The notes below the pieces were generated by a model. That model did not search any database and was not told the origin of the DNA. It saw only the letters and a program-made list of their open reading frames with translations. A DNA stretch of 64,000 nucleotides, from positions 1,260,856 to 1,324,855 of the forward strand of contig OY282374.1 of the NCBI GenBank assembly GCA_958295815.1. Direction: 5' to 3'. The first letter of the stretch is position 1. Each line of letters starts with the position of its first letter. Source of the DNA: Candidatus Poribacteria bacterium (GTDB lineage Bacteria > Poribacteria > WGA-4E > WGA-3G). A program made the translations under genes and the position numbers. Below, piece by piece: positions 18,567-25,997 of the stretch.

Positions 18567-20263
18567 GATACCTCTGCTGTATTGTCCTTTCTCTTATCCT
18601 TAGTGTTCACATTTTTGCTGAAGTCCAATTCAGTGATGTTACGACCGCTGCAGGAATCAACTTTCAGCATGTTGATGGCAGAACTGGTGGAAAATATCTC
18701 ATTGAAACACTCGGCTCCGGAGCACTCTTTTTTGACTATGATATTGATGGGCATCTCGATCTTTATATAGTGAATGCAACGCATATCCCACCGCCGCTTG
18801 ACGGAAAATCCGCGCGGGCAGAAGAATTACCACAGAATAAACTCTACCGCAACAATGGCAACGGCACTTTTACCGATGTTACACGTAGAGCAGGGGTCGG
18901 AAATATAGGCTACGGGGTCGGGTGTGCTGCTGCCGATATCAACAACGACGGCTATCCAGAAATCTATGTAACCAACTATGGACCTAACCGACTCTATTAT
19001 AACAACGGCGATGGCACCTTTACGGATATGACACAAAAAGCGGGGATTGGCGATGAACGTTGGGGAACAAGTTGTGCCTTTTTGGATTACGATTTAGATG
19101 GGGATGTCGACCTATACGTCGTCAACTATATGAAGTTCGACATTGCTGAGAACCGATGGTGGGAAACCCGTGGGCGCAGAACCTATTGTAGCCCGACAGA
19201 TCAAATTACGGGCAGCCATTTTGTGAGTGAATCTGACATTCTCTATCGCAATAATGGCGATGGCACCTTCACGGATGTCACTGAAAAAGCTGGCATTTTA
19301 CAACGCGCTCTCGGTCTCGCTGTTGCAGTGGGAGATTATGATAACGATGGCTATCCCGATCTGCACATCGCTAATGATATGGAAGCGGATCTCTTTTACA
19401 GGAACAACGGCGATGGAACTTTCGTCGAAACCGCCGACCTGACCGGTACAGGTTATGATGGGAGTGGTTTTCCCGGAAGCGGTATGGGGAACGCATTCGG
19501 TGATTACGATAACGATGGCTACCTGGATCTTGTCGTCAGTAATGCCTCTTCATTGCCAGTTGTCCTCTATCGAAATGAGAGTGCCGCCTATTTTACGGAT
19601 GTCTCGTATGTTTCAGGAATTGGAGCCGTGACACTCCCTTACTTTAAGTGGGCAGTCGAATTCTTCGATTACAACAACGACGGTCTCCTCGACCTTTTTG
19701 TTGCAAATGGACATCTTCAGGAAAACATTTCGTTTTTCTCAGATGCCACTTATGCCCAAGCAGACCTGCTCTTCCGCAATACGCGTCAACTGGATGGCAC
19801 CTATCATTTTACCGATGTCTCCACCGAAGTTGGACTGGTGCAACTTCCCAAGAGAGTTGGCCGCGGTGCTGCATTCGGCGACTACGACAATGACGGAGAT
19901 ATTGATATTTTTCTCAATAACTCCAATCAGCCCGCAACGCTCCTCCGAAACGAGGGCGGTAATAGCAGCCACTGGCTCACGATCCAGCTTATCGGCACAC
20001 AGAGCAATGTGTCAGGTCTCGGCGCAAGAATAGTTGTAAAGGCGGGTGATTTATCCCTTTTCAGGGAGGTGCGTAGTGGAGCGAGTTACCTTTCCCAAAG
20101 CGATCTACGTGTTCACCTTGGACTTGGCGAGAATTCACAGGTTGACGCCTTAGAAGTTCATTGGCAAAGTGGACGCAAAGAACAGTTTACCAATCTAAAG
20201 TCAAACCAAATCCTTCGCATTAAAGAGGGACACGGGGTTGTAAACGGGGAAGAAATAAGATAG
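18563..20263 (+). CDS. CRTAC1-like FG-GAP/VCBS beta-propeller protein with ASPIC/UnbV domain
   Basis: A 566-aa secreted protein with signal peptide YLCCIVLSLILSVHIFA. Seven or more calcium-binding DxDxDG loops are visible, for example FFDYDIDGHLDLY, ADINNDGYPEIY, LDYDLDGDVDLY, GDYDNDGYPDLH and GDYDNDGDIDIF, as in integrin-type FG-GAP propellers. The C-terminal approximately 100 residues (SGLGARIVVKAG..., SGASYLSQSD, VHWQSGRKE) form the ASPIC/UnbV domain. Such proteins with TPR partners are frequent in marine heterotrophs, but their ligand is unknown. It overlaps the TPR gene by 4 bases and ends 8 bp from the convergent restriction gene. Confidence 0.9.
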   Translation: MRYLCCIVLSLILSVHIFAEVQFSDVTTAAGINFQHVDGRTGGKYLIETLGSGALFFDYDIDGHLDLYIVNATHIPPPLDGKSARAEELPQNKLYRNNGNGTFTDVTRRAGVGNIGYGVGCAAADINNDGYPEIYVTNYGPNRLYYNNGDGTFTDMTQKAGIGDERWGTSCAFLDYDLDGDVDLYVVNYMKFDIAENRWWETRGRRTYCSPTDQITGSHFVSESDILYRNNGDGTFTDVTEKAGILQRALGLAVAVGDYDNDGYPDLHIANDMEADLFYRNNGDGTFVETADLTGTGYDGSGFPGSGMGNAFGDYDNDGYLDLVVSNASSLPVVLYRNESAAYFTDVSYVSGIGAVTLPYFKWAVEFFDYNNDGLLDLFVANGHLQENISFFSDATYAQADLLFRNTRQLDGTYHFTDVSTEVGLVQLPKRVGRGAAFGDYDNDGDIDIFLNNSNQPATLLRNEGGNSSHWLTIQLIGTQSNVSGLGARIVVKAGDLSLFREVRSGASYLSQSDLRVHLGLGENSQVDALEVHWQSGRKEQFTNLKSNQILRIKEGHGVVNGEEIR

Positions 20264-20271
20264 GTACGTGG

Positions 20272-21219
20272 TTACAAATCAACAAGCCAATTAGACAAAG
20301 ATGCAACTTGATTGGGGTTTGTCAGGTTAGCCGCATTCTTCAGTGTTCCATCCTCAAGTTGACTCCAGATTTCCTTTGCCATGCTGTCAGTAATAACTGC
20401 TCCTATGAAAAACAGATCTGGGGACAAACTGTGACTAACAAAGGCACTTCTGATACGATTTAACGCGGTTTGCGCAGTTTTCCAGTGTTCGTCTGCACCT
20501 GCTGGATCTATTCCTGCTTTCAATTCACCAAAAGCAATAAATTTCTCAGGAGTTTTTTGAATTACATGCTTCACCTCATCTGGCGCGCAGCGAAGTAGGC
20601 ATATATCTATATTTTTTCCCACAAGTGGTATTGTCCGATTGTAAATTAATGTTCGTGTTTCCCCGTTCTTATTCCAACTCAGTGCCTTGAGACTCAATTC
20701 TATATCTATATTACTACGATCTCCTGTAATCCATGTATTGCTTATTGTGTTGAGCCATTGATAAGTTATCTCGTGTAGTGTCAGTGTAGAAATGAGTGAT
20801 CGCGTAAGTTTTCTTTCCCCTAATTTACCGGCAATATTGCGCATTGAACCGCCTAATGAATCCCCGCGGGTCAACAGAAATCGATAAACCAATTCCTCAA
20901 CAAAATTCGTGCCTGCTGGTTCTAAAAATCTCTCTATGAAATCTTGAATCGCGCCTGTTTGGTCTTTCTCGTTGGTCTGCTTAGTCGCTTTATCCGAAAA
21001 TCCTGCTGCCGTTAGTAAAGCGGTTTGTATGCCTTCGATCTCGAGTAGTTCGTTCGGACGTTTGGCATGCATGGCTGAAATCTTCAGAGCGCGTGCTTGT
21101 TCGACAAAAGGAGTTGACTGACGACTTCTTTCCAAAGCTAATGCCACAAAACCTGCTCGAATTTCTTCAGCGGCAGTTATGAGATCAGCACTGGCGGATA
21201 GATGTCGGAGATACGGCAT
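20272..21219 (-). CDS. type II restriction endonuclease, AvaI/BsoBI family
   Basis: A 315-aa nuclease, starting at the ATG whose A overlaps the methyltransferase TAA stop (TAATG). The body resembles AvaI/BsoBI, which cut C^YCGRG: YRFLLTRGDSLGG, LGERK, and the catalytic D...ExK core as Asp205 (KNIDICLL), Glu232 and Lys234 (GELK), then His245 in GADEHWKT. The spacing matches the BsoBI active-site residues as I recall them (D212, E240, K242, H253). It forms an R-M pair with the gene upstream. Specificity for CYCGRG is inferred from family, not shown. The frame could also open 9 codons earlier. Confidence 0.88.
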   Translation of the reverse strand: MPYLRHLSASADLITAAEEIRAGFVALALERSRQSTPFVEQARALKISAMHAKRPNELLEIEGIQTALLTAAGFSDKATKQTNEKDQTGAIQDFIERFLEPAGTNFVEELVYRFLLTRGDSLGGSMRNIAGKLGERKLTRSLISTLTLHEITYQWLNTISNTWITGDRSNIDIELSLKALSWNKNGETRTLIYNRTIPLVGKNIDICLLRCAPDEVKHVIQKTPEKFIAFGELKAGIDPAGADEHWKTAQTALNRIRSAFVSHSLSPDLFFIGAVITDSMAKEIWSQLEDGTLKNAANLTNPNQVASLSNWLVDL

Positions 21220-22685
21220 TATCTTTTTCTCCAGACATATACACATTTCCGAAGCGGCACGCGTCCGTACGCTCCCATCTGTTGACTGCTGTTTCCCTTT
21301 TTTCCCGGCACGACAAGGATTTTTTCCACTTCAAAACCGAATGTTTGTGCGATGTCTGACAAAATCATATCTACGGAAATGCTGACACCCGCGTAGCGCA
21401 CATTGTCATTAACCATGAAGAGACGTGCATTCGGCTTTAGGACGCGGGCACACTCTCCGATAACGCATGCCATTTCAGAGAAATACCCACGAACCATCCT
21501 CGGAATCCCATTATTGTTTAAAGTGCCAGATGCCTTTTCGTGTTCAAGATAGGTATGTATTGTTTGTAGTAATTTTTGTTGGTTAGCTGCATCGATAAAG
21601 GATTTCCACTCTGGACAAATCTTCAATAAATCCTTTTCTCGGTTTTCTACGGTACAGCTGAGCATCTCCTGCCGCAAACTCAAAACTTCCGCCTGTGTCA
21701 AGTTCAACATAGCAAGTTCAAGCGCATAAGTTCGGGTATAATCGTAGCGGTTGCAATAAGGAGGTGAAGTCATAACTGCGCCATAAGAGGCTGTTTCAAG
21801 AGTCGGGAGAACTTCAAGGCATGAACCGTTGAATAACCGAATATTCGCTGCATTTTGCTTAACAGGGAAAAGTGTTACGGGCAGCTCAGCATCTCGAATA
21901 TCAGATAAAATCTCTTTGAGTTTGGCGGTGACGGCTACATCAAATGCGAGGATTTTGCCCTTATTGAAAGCCTTTGTCCCTGGTCGTCGTTTCCCTGACC
22001 GAGCATCCCAACGCAAATATTGCCCATCTTTTCGCGTGTAACTGATATCTTCTAAAACACATAATAATGTCAAGCATAGGATTGCCTGAACTTTCTCGTT
22101 CTCCTGTTGGAGTGCCCCTCTGTATCTTTCGATCGCCTCTACTGTTTCTGATGGATAGGCATTCTCTGTGATCCGAATTGTACTGAATGGAATCCTATCT
22201 TGGAATCCTTTCCACGGGAAATAGGTTGTCCAGTGTTCAAGAGTGGCGATGTCGTTTGTTGTTAGTTCTTTTTCTGATAAGAGACGAGCGCGAATAATTT
22301 CTTGGCCAATAGGCAATAATTCTATCCCATCAGCGGGAATTCCTTGAGAACTTGCTGCAAACAAAGTTGTACCTATTCCAGCAAACGGATCAAGGACCTT
22401 TCCCGATATTCGTCCGTTGTAGCTGGTGAGGACAAATTCAACGAGTCCGGCTGAAAAGGCTTCTTTATATTTATACCAGCCGTAGGCATGTTTATCTTTA
22501 TTGCCTTGGAAGCTCACAGTTTTTCGGGACAAAAATGGGGCGGTTGAGAATCGTGCTTTGAATACCTCAGCAAGTTCTGCGTCGAGTGCTGCAATTTTAT
22601 CGCGTAGTTCGGAAGTCTTCGGCTGAGTTTCATTTTTTTGCGTGGTTTCTGAGTCGAGACTTGTTGTCAGAAGTTCAGATCTCAT
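21219..22685 (-). CDS. DNA methyltransferase of the AvaI-like R-M system (N4-cytosine type)
   Basis: A 488-aa SAM-dependent DNA methyltransferase. The SAM-binding motif DPFAGIGTT is at residues 99-107 and the catalytic TSPPY at 306-310, an amino-methyltransferase tetrapeptide context typical of N4-cytosine enzymes. It directly precedes the AvaI/BsoBI-like nuclease, with a TAATG junction, and would protect CYCGRG sites. The methylase-before-nuclease order is that of AvaI as I recall it. It starts 8 bp after the epimerase gene ends, so the R-M pair sits at the end of a longer operon. Confidence 0.87.
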   Translation of the reverse strand: MRSELLTTSLDSETTQKNETQPKTSELRDKIAALDAELAEVFKARFSTAPFLSRKTVSFQGNKDKHAYGWYKYKEAFSAGLVEFVLTSYNGRISGKVLDPFAGIGTTLFAASSQGIPADGIELLPIGQEIIRARLLSEKELTTNDIATLEHWTTYFPWKGFQDRIPFSTIRITENAYPSETVEAIERYRGALQQENEKVQAILCLTLLCVLEDISYTRKDGQYLRWDARSGKRRPGTKAFNKGKILAFDVAVTAKLKEILSDIRDAELPVTLFPVKQNAANIRLFNGSCLEVLPTLETASYGAVMTSPPYCNRYDYTRTYALELAMLNLTQAEVLSLRQEMLSCTVENREKDLLKICPEWKSFIDAANQQKLLQTIHTYLEHEKASGTLNNNGIPRMVRGYFSEMACVIGECARVLKPNARLFMVNDNVRYAGVSISVDMILSDIAQTFGFEVEKILVVPGKKGNSSQQMGAYGRVPLRKCVYVWRKR

Positions 22686-22693
22686 AACAATCT

Positions 22694-23458
22694 TTATACT
22701 TTATCGCCAGGGATCTCTGGCCAATTATGCTCCGGTGAATATCCCAATTCCGCTTCTGCTGGCTTCCATGCAAAACGAGAGTCTTCACGTCCTGCAACAG
22801 CGTTATAAGCACCATACTTGACCGTTTCCGTTTCAATTGCACGGGCAACACATTGTGCAACGTCCCTCGGATCCACGTAAACAAACCAAGGATCCGTCAC
22901 AACATCAGGAGCTGCCGGACCCGGGTTCTGTCCATCTCCTGCGATAACACCCGGTCGGACGTGGATCACATCCAATCCATGTGCCTGATGATACGCCGCA
23001 CCGATCTGCTCACCGAGATACTTCGCCAGCGAATAATAGAGATCTCCCGGACCAAACACAAAATCGTCACCAACGTGGTATGGCAGTTTTGTCCCAGGCG
23101 CAGGAAGGCATGCCGAAATACTCGATATGTTCACCAGTTTTTGCACGCCTTGCTGTACACAGGCTTCGGCGACATTCCACGTGCCTTTCACCATAATATC
23201 TGCAAATAACGAGGCAGGTTTATCAGATCGTCCCCGTACCAAAGCAACAAGATGGACAACAGCGTCCTGTCCAGCACACGCTGCTTCGATTTCGGCGGAA
23301 TTTGTTACATCTGCTTTGATAAAAGTTGTATCTGGAAACGCTTGATCCGGTTCAGTAATATCCACTAACGTCAATTGGTACGCGCTGCGCAACTGATCAA
23401 TAATGAATTGCGCCAAGTATCCGTTTGCCCCGGTAATTAGAATCTTTTCGATAGGCAT
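22694..23458 (-). CDS. NAD-dependent epimerase/dehydratase (extended SDR)
   Basis: A 254-aa Rossmann-fold enzyme. The N-terminal nucleotide-binding motif is ITGANGYLAQFI, an acidic residue (LVDITEP) follows strand 2, and the catalytic YxxxK appears as YYSLAK. It is shorter than typical 300-aa sugar-nucleotide epimerases, and resembles small uronate-dehydrogenase or nucleoside-diphosphate-sugar epimerase-like members. Substrate unknown. The ATG follows GTAAGGACACACCG. It lies 18 bp after the selenoprotein gene and 8 bp before the methyltransferase. Confidence 0.85.
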   Translation of the reverse strand: MPIEKILITGANGYLAQFIIDQLRSAYQLTLVDITEPDQAFPDTTFIKADVTNSAEIEAACAGQDAVVHLVALVRGRSDKPASLFADIMVKGTWNVAEACVQQGVQKLVNISSISACLPAPGTKLPYHVGDDFVFGPGDLYYSLAKYLGEQIGAAYHQAHGLDVIHVRPGVIAGDGQNPGPAAPDVVTDPWFVYVDPRDVAQCVARAIETETVKYGAYNAVAGREDSRFAWKPAEAELGYSPEHNWPEIPGDKV

Positions 23459-23476
23459 CGGTGTGTCCTTACAGAT

Positions 23477-23818
23477 TTAAGCGAAAGGTGCTTCCGTCTC
23501 GTAGAGCGCGGCATTGTAACCAACAAAGAAGACATCTCCAGTGCGCACTGTCGGCGCGCGCAGGCTACCGCTTCGTCCCAGCACCGCTTTTAGAATCACA
23601 TTTTCTGGATCTTCGGTTGGTACAAAGGTTTCAACGCGTCTCCCTTTAGCGACTACGATGCGCTCCGCACTACCCATTAATTCCCATACCGCGTCTGACT
23701 CCATTTTCTCTTTTCGGGCATCCGTACGGCTTTCTGCTTCTAAGTTATGTGTGTCAAGAAACTCTTGCACTTTTTTACATGAGTTTCAGCTATTCCGAAA
23801 ATAAATCCAATCTATCAT
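23477..23818 (-). CDS. ArsC-family selenoprotein (in-frame UGA read as Sec)
   Basis: Read from the ATG at 23818, whose A is shared with the TAA stop of the upstream oxidoreductase, the frame gives MIDWIYFRNS-U-NSCKKVQEF and continues open to 23477, for 113 aa. The UGA is at 23788-23786 (residue 11) and forms a U-x-x-C redox motif with Cys14, exactly where ArsC/Spx-like thioredoxin-fold proteins have their first cysteine. Downstream blocks (DARKEKM, VAKGRRVETF, LRAPTVRTGDVFFVGYN) fit the ArsC-like family. Conventional ORF calling begins at the GTG at 23770 and misses the active site. The role is probably a thiol/selenol redox or reductase function; substrate unknown. A sequencing error or pseudogene is the alternative. 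Confidence 0.83.
23758..23787 (-). promoter_or_regulatory. SECIS-like hairpin starting at the UGA codon
   Basis: On the minus strand GAAACTC (23787-23781, beginning with the GA of the UGA) pairs perfectly with GAGTTTC (23764-23758). The 16-nt apical part can add U-A, G-C and U-G pairs after one A/A mismatch, leaving a loop AAAAAAGU. A hairpin based directly on the UGA is the arrangement needed for SelB-dependent Sec insertion in bacteria. The loop G is not in the first positions as in the E. coli type, so the exact fold needs testing. Confidence 0.6.
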
Positions 23819-24825
23819 TATAGTTCCTCCACGTGGATAAACCTACCAGTATCGCGGCTCTGGACTGCTGCGTCAATAAGGGCAAGCGTCTGAAGCGCAT
23901 CAGCAAACGGCGAGCGGATCAGTGTTCTGTCCCTTGTTTCGATTGCACGCAACCACGCACCGGTTTTATCTAAGCCTAAACTGTTTTCTGAGACCACCGA
24001 TTCATTGATGGCTTCGCCCTTCAAATAACCACGAATGGCGTTTTCGGTCATATTTGCATATAGTCGTAAATGCGGTCCGACGATTTCAACTTCGAAGCTA
24101 AACTTTTCGGTGCCGCAGTGATTCATATGTGTTCCAAAAACCCCGTTGTCCAACTGATAGGTCATCTGGATGGCATTTTCGGCATCGAATTCGGTGCGTT
24201 CCAACGCCATATTCTTTGTTGCAAGCGCATGTGCCTGCACTGGTTTCGGATTCCCCATAACGAACCGCGCACAGTCTAACACATGCACCGCCTGTTCAGG
24301 CAAGGGACCACCGCTTATCTCGTACTGCAGAAACCACGGCGACATTCTGAAACTCAGGTAATAATCGACAGTGCAAACCGTCCGCACCAAATGCACTGTT
24401 TCCGATGCAATTAATGCTTTCAGACGTTCATAGAGCGGATGATAACGGAGTTGAAATCCAACGGCAGCGATGACATCCGCTTTCTCAATGCACGCAAGAC
24501 ACTTTCTGCCTTCAGCCATATTCAAAGCGGGTGGTTTCTCAATCATGACAGAAATACCGCGATCGCACGCCATCTCAATCGGTTCAAATCGAATCGGAGG
24601 TGGTGTTGTGATAACCACCCCGTCCATATCTACGTCGAAAAAAGCGTCCAACGCCGTAGTGGAAAGTTCAGCATCAGCCTGTGAGGCGAGTTCGCTCGCC
24701 GCATCAAGTCTCATGTCATGAACTGCGACAACCTTTGCACCGTAGTCGGTTACAGCTCTGTGATGATGCCGACCCATATTGCCCGCACCGATGATGCCTA
24801 TTGCTAACGGTTTTTGAGGGTTCAT
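23818..24825 (-). CDS. Gfo/Idh/MocA family oxidoreductase
   Basis: NAD(P)-dependent sugar or polyol dehydrogenase family. The N-terminal Rossmann motif is IGIIGAGNMGRHHH, with VVAVHDM after strand 2 and the conserved EKPPALNMAEG motif (EKP signature). The C-terminal alpha/beta domain contains GGPLPEQAVHVLDCARFVMG. The frame opens at 24846, but I prefer the second Met (24825), close to the first strand, giving 335 aa; the ribosome site does not decide between them. It is the first gene of the packed minus operon and its stop overlaps the selenoprotein ATG. The substrate cannot be read from sequence. Confidence 0.88.
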   Translation of the reverse strand: MNPQKPLAIGIIGAGNMGRHHHRAVTDYGAKVVAVHDMRLDAASELASQADAELSTTALDAFFDVDMDGVVITTPPPIRFEPIEMACDRGISVMIEKPPALNMAEGRKCLACIEKADVIAAVGFQLRYHPLYERLKALIASETVHLVRTVCTVDYYLSFRMSPWFLQYEISGGPLPEQAVHVLDCARFVMGNPKPVQAHALATKNMALERTEFDAENAIQMTYQLDNGVFGTHMNHCGTEKFSFEVEIVGPHLRLYANMTENAIRGYLKGEAINESVVSENSLGLDKTGAWLRAIETRDRTLIRSPFADALQTLALIDAAVQSRDTGRFIHVEEL

Positions 24826-24881
24826 TGTTTTTTCGGGTTTCCCCATGTTACGGATAATTTGTTTCTCGGTTCAACTCGATA

Positions 24882-24903
24882 GGCGAGGTTGGAAAACCTC
24901 GCC
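24882..24903. repeat. dispersed intergenic palindrome, copy 2 (GGCGAGGTT arms)
   Basis: GGCGAGGTT, loop GGAA, AACCTCGCC, followed on the plus strand by TTTTT. The arms are identical to those at 17338-17359. It lies between two minus-strand genes, so the T-run is on the wrong strand to terminate the upstream minus gene; a plus-strand (antisense) terminator or REP-like role is possible. Confidence 0.8.
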
Positions 24904-24950
24904 TTTTTAGATGATGTGTATCATCTTCAAACCAAATACACGCAACACGA

Positions 24951-25667
24951 TTACTCTGTTTTAATCTCTCCCCATGTTGTTGTAAGTTTGTGGTTTGCTT
25001 CAACCGCCATAGGGTCTTTACCGCCATAAATCTCAATTTCATCAATGCGAGCACCACCATTCGCGCGTATATGGACACGTAACCACCGTGCCTCCACATC
25101 TTTGAAAGTAAACTCGGTGGTTTCACTAATTGGATCCCCCTTATGGGTATAGACCTTTGTCCATGTGTTCGCATCAGAGTTCGGATCCGCTTTGGTGGTC
25201 GCAACGAGGATATCGAAGTCAGCCGTTGTCCGGTCGAGAAATCCCTGAGAATGGTCGCTACCGAAATAGATACGGTTCACATTAGCGACATCGCCTATAT
25301 CAATCTGTGCCCAGCCGGGTAGTGCGCCAATAATCCAGCTCCGGCAGTTGTTATAGAAACCATCGTTGAGATATTCGATACAATGTCTGCGGGGACACCA
25401 TCCCTCCAACTGCGAGGACGCTTCCCCCTTCGCATCTTTGAGCAGAGCAAGGTTGGGCTCTTTCTTATCCCGAACTGTCGGCACGAATTCAGGTCCCGGT
25501 TTGCCACCAGCATCACACTCATCAGTTGCCGCTTTGATGTCCTGTTCCTTGAATTCGTAACGTCCAAATTTTTCAGGTCCTTGGGCTTCGTCATGGATGG
25601 CGAAGACAGCGAGTGTGCTTACGAGCATCGCTGCTATCACGATCCACCCATATTTTATCAATTTCAT
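24951..25667 (-). CDS. secreted F5/8-type C (discoidin-like) domain protein
   Basis: A 238-aa protein with a signal peptide (YGWIVIAAMLVSTLAVFA). After about 70 charged residues comes a discoidin/F5-8C-like jelly-roll: NLALLKDAKGEASSQLEG, YLNDGFYNNCRSWI, GWAQIDIGDVANVNRIYFGSD and WLRVHIRANGGARIDEIEIYG are characteristic strand blocks. Such domains bind glycans or phospholipids. It ends with KLTTTWGEIKTE, matching the tail of the LamG protein at 16542. It is 105-126 bp upstream of the minus operon and may have its own promoter. Confidence 0.82.
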   Translation of the reverse strand: MKLIKYGWIVIAAMLVSTLAVFAIHDEAQGPEKFGRYEFKEQDIKAATDECDAGGKPGPEFVPTVRDKKEPNLALLKDAKGEASSQLEGWCPRRHCIEYLNDGFYNNCRSWIIGALPGWAQIDIGDVANVNRIYFGSDHSQGFLDRTTADFDILVATTKADPNSDANTWTKVYTHKGDPISETTEFTFKDVEARWLRVHIRANGGARIDEIEIYGGKDPMAVEANHKLTTTWGEIKTE

Positions 25668-25997
25668 TGTGCATTTCTCCCTTTGTTGGGGATAATACTT
25701 GCTTACATATTAGCACACGTGTGGAATTATTTCAACATATCCGTTATCTGATTTTGGGGCATTTTGGGTGAGTTATAAAAATGTGTAGACATTTGCCTGA
25801 GCTGTAGCCCATCCTGACTCAGTAGGTGAGGTCTCCACCTCCGACTTCTGAGAGCCGAAAATCGACAGTCGAGAACAAAAAAAATCCTACATAATTCACT
25901 TGCACTCTTATCAGATTTATAGTATAATTAATGACAGAAAATTCCTGTTTTTTTCAGCATAATTTAGTTTCCAACTGCCCCGAAATAGGAGCATCCA
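25668..25997. other. 330-bp intergenic region with divergent gene starts
   Basis: Separates the divergently oriented discoidin gene (minus) and the first nucleotidyltransferase-like gene (plus). It holds an AT-rich stretch and a short imperfect AGGTG/CACCT inverted repeat near 25824-25840. At its right end is the promoter listed at 25900. I see no gene or RNA in it. Confidence 0.7.
25900..25928 (+). promoter_or_regulatory. promoter of first nucleotidyltransferase-like gene
   Basis: TTGCAC (25900-25905) and TATAAT (25923-25928) with a 17-bp spacer, 70 bp before the ATG at 25998. A nearly identical arrangement precedes the tandem copy at 28146-28174. Confidence 0.8.

Noticed and set aside
20272..22685. 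Avoidance of CYCGRG sites in the window as evidence of an active R-M system
   Set aside because: CCCGGG or CTCGAG sites are present (for example near 3750, 5430, 21050, 36664 and 47027), one inside the nuclease gene itself, so no avoidance can be claimed.
24882..24910. Palindrome plus TTTTT as terminator of the discoidin gene
   Set aside because: The T-run is on the plus strand, while the gene is on the minus strand; kept only as a repeat.
24848..25204. 118-codon minus-strand ORF overlapping the discoidin gene end
   Set aside because: Out of frame with the clear F5/8C domain, Arg-rich, and it runs through the palindrome at 24882; taken as a shadow.
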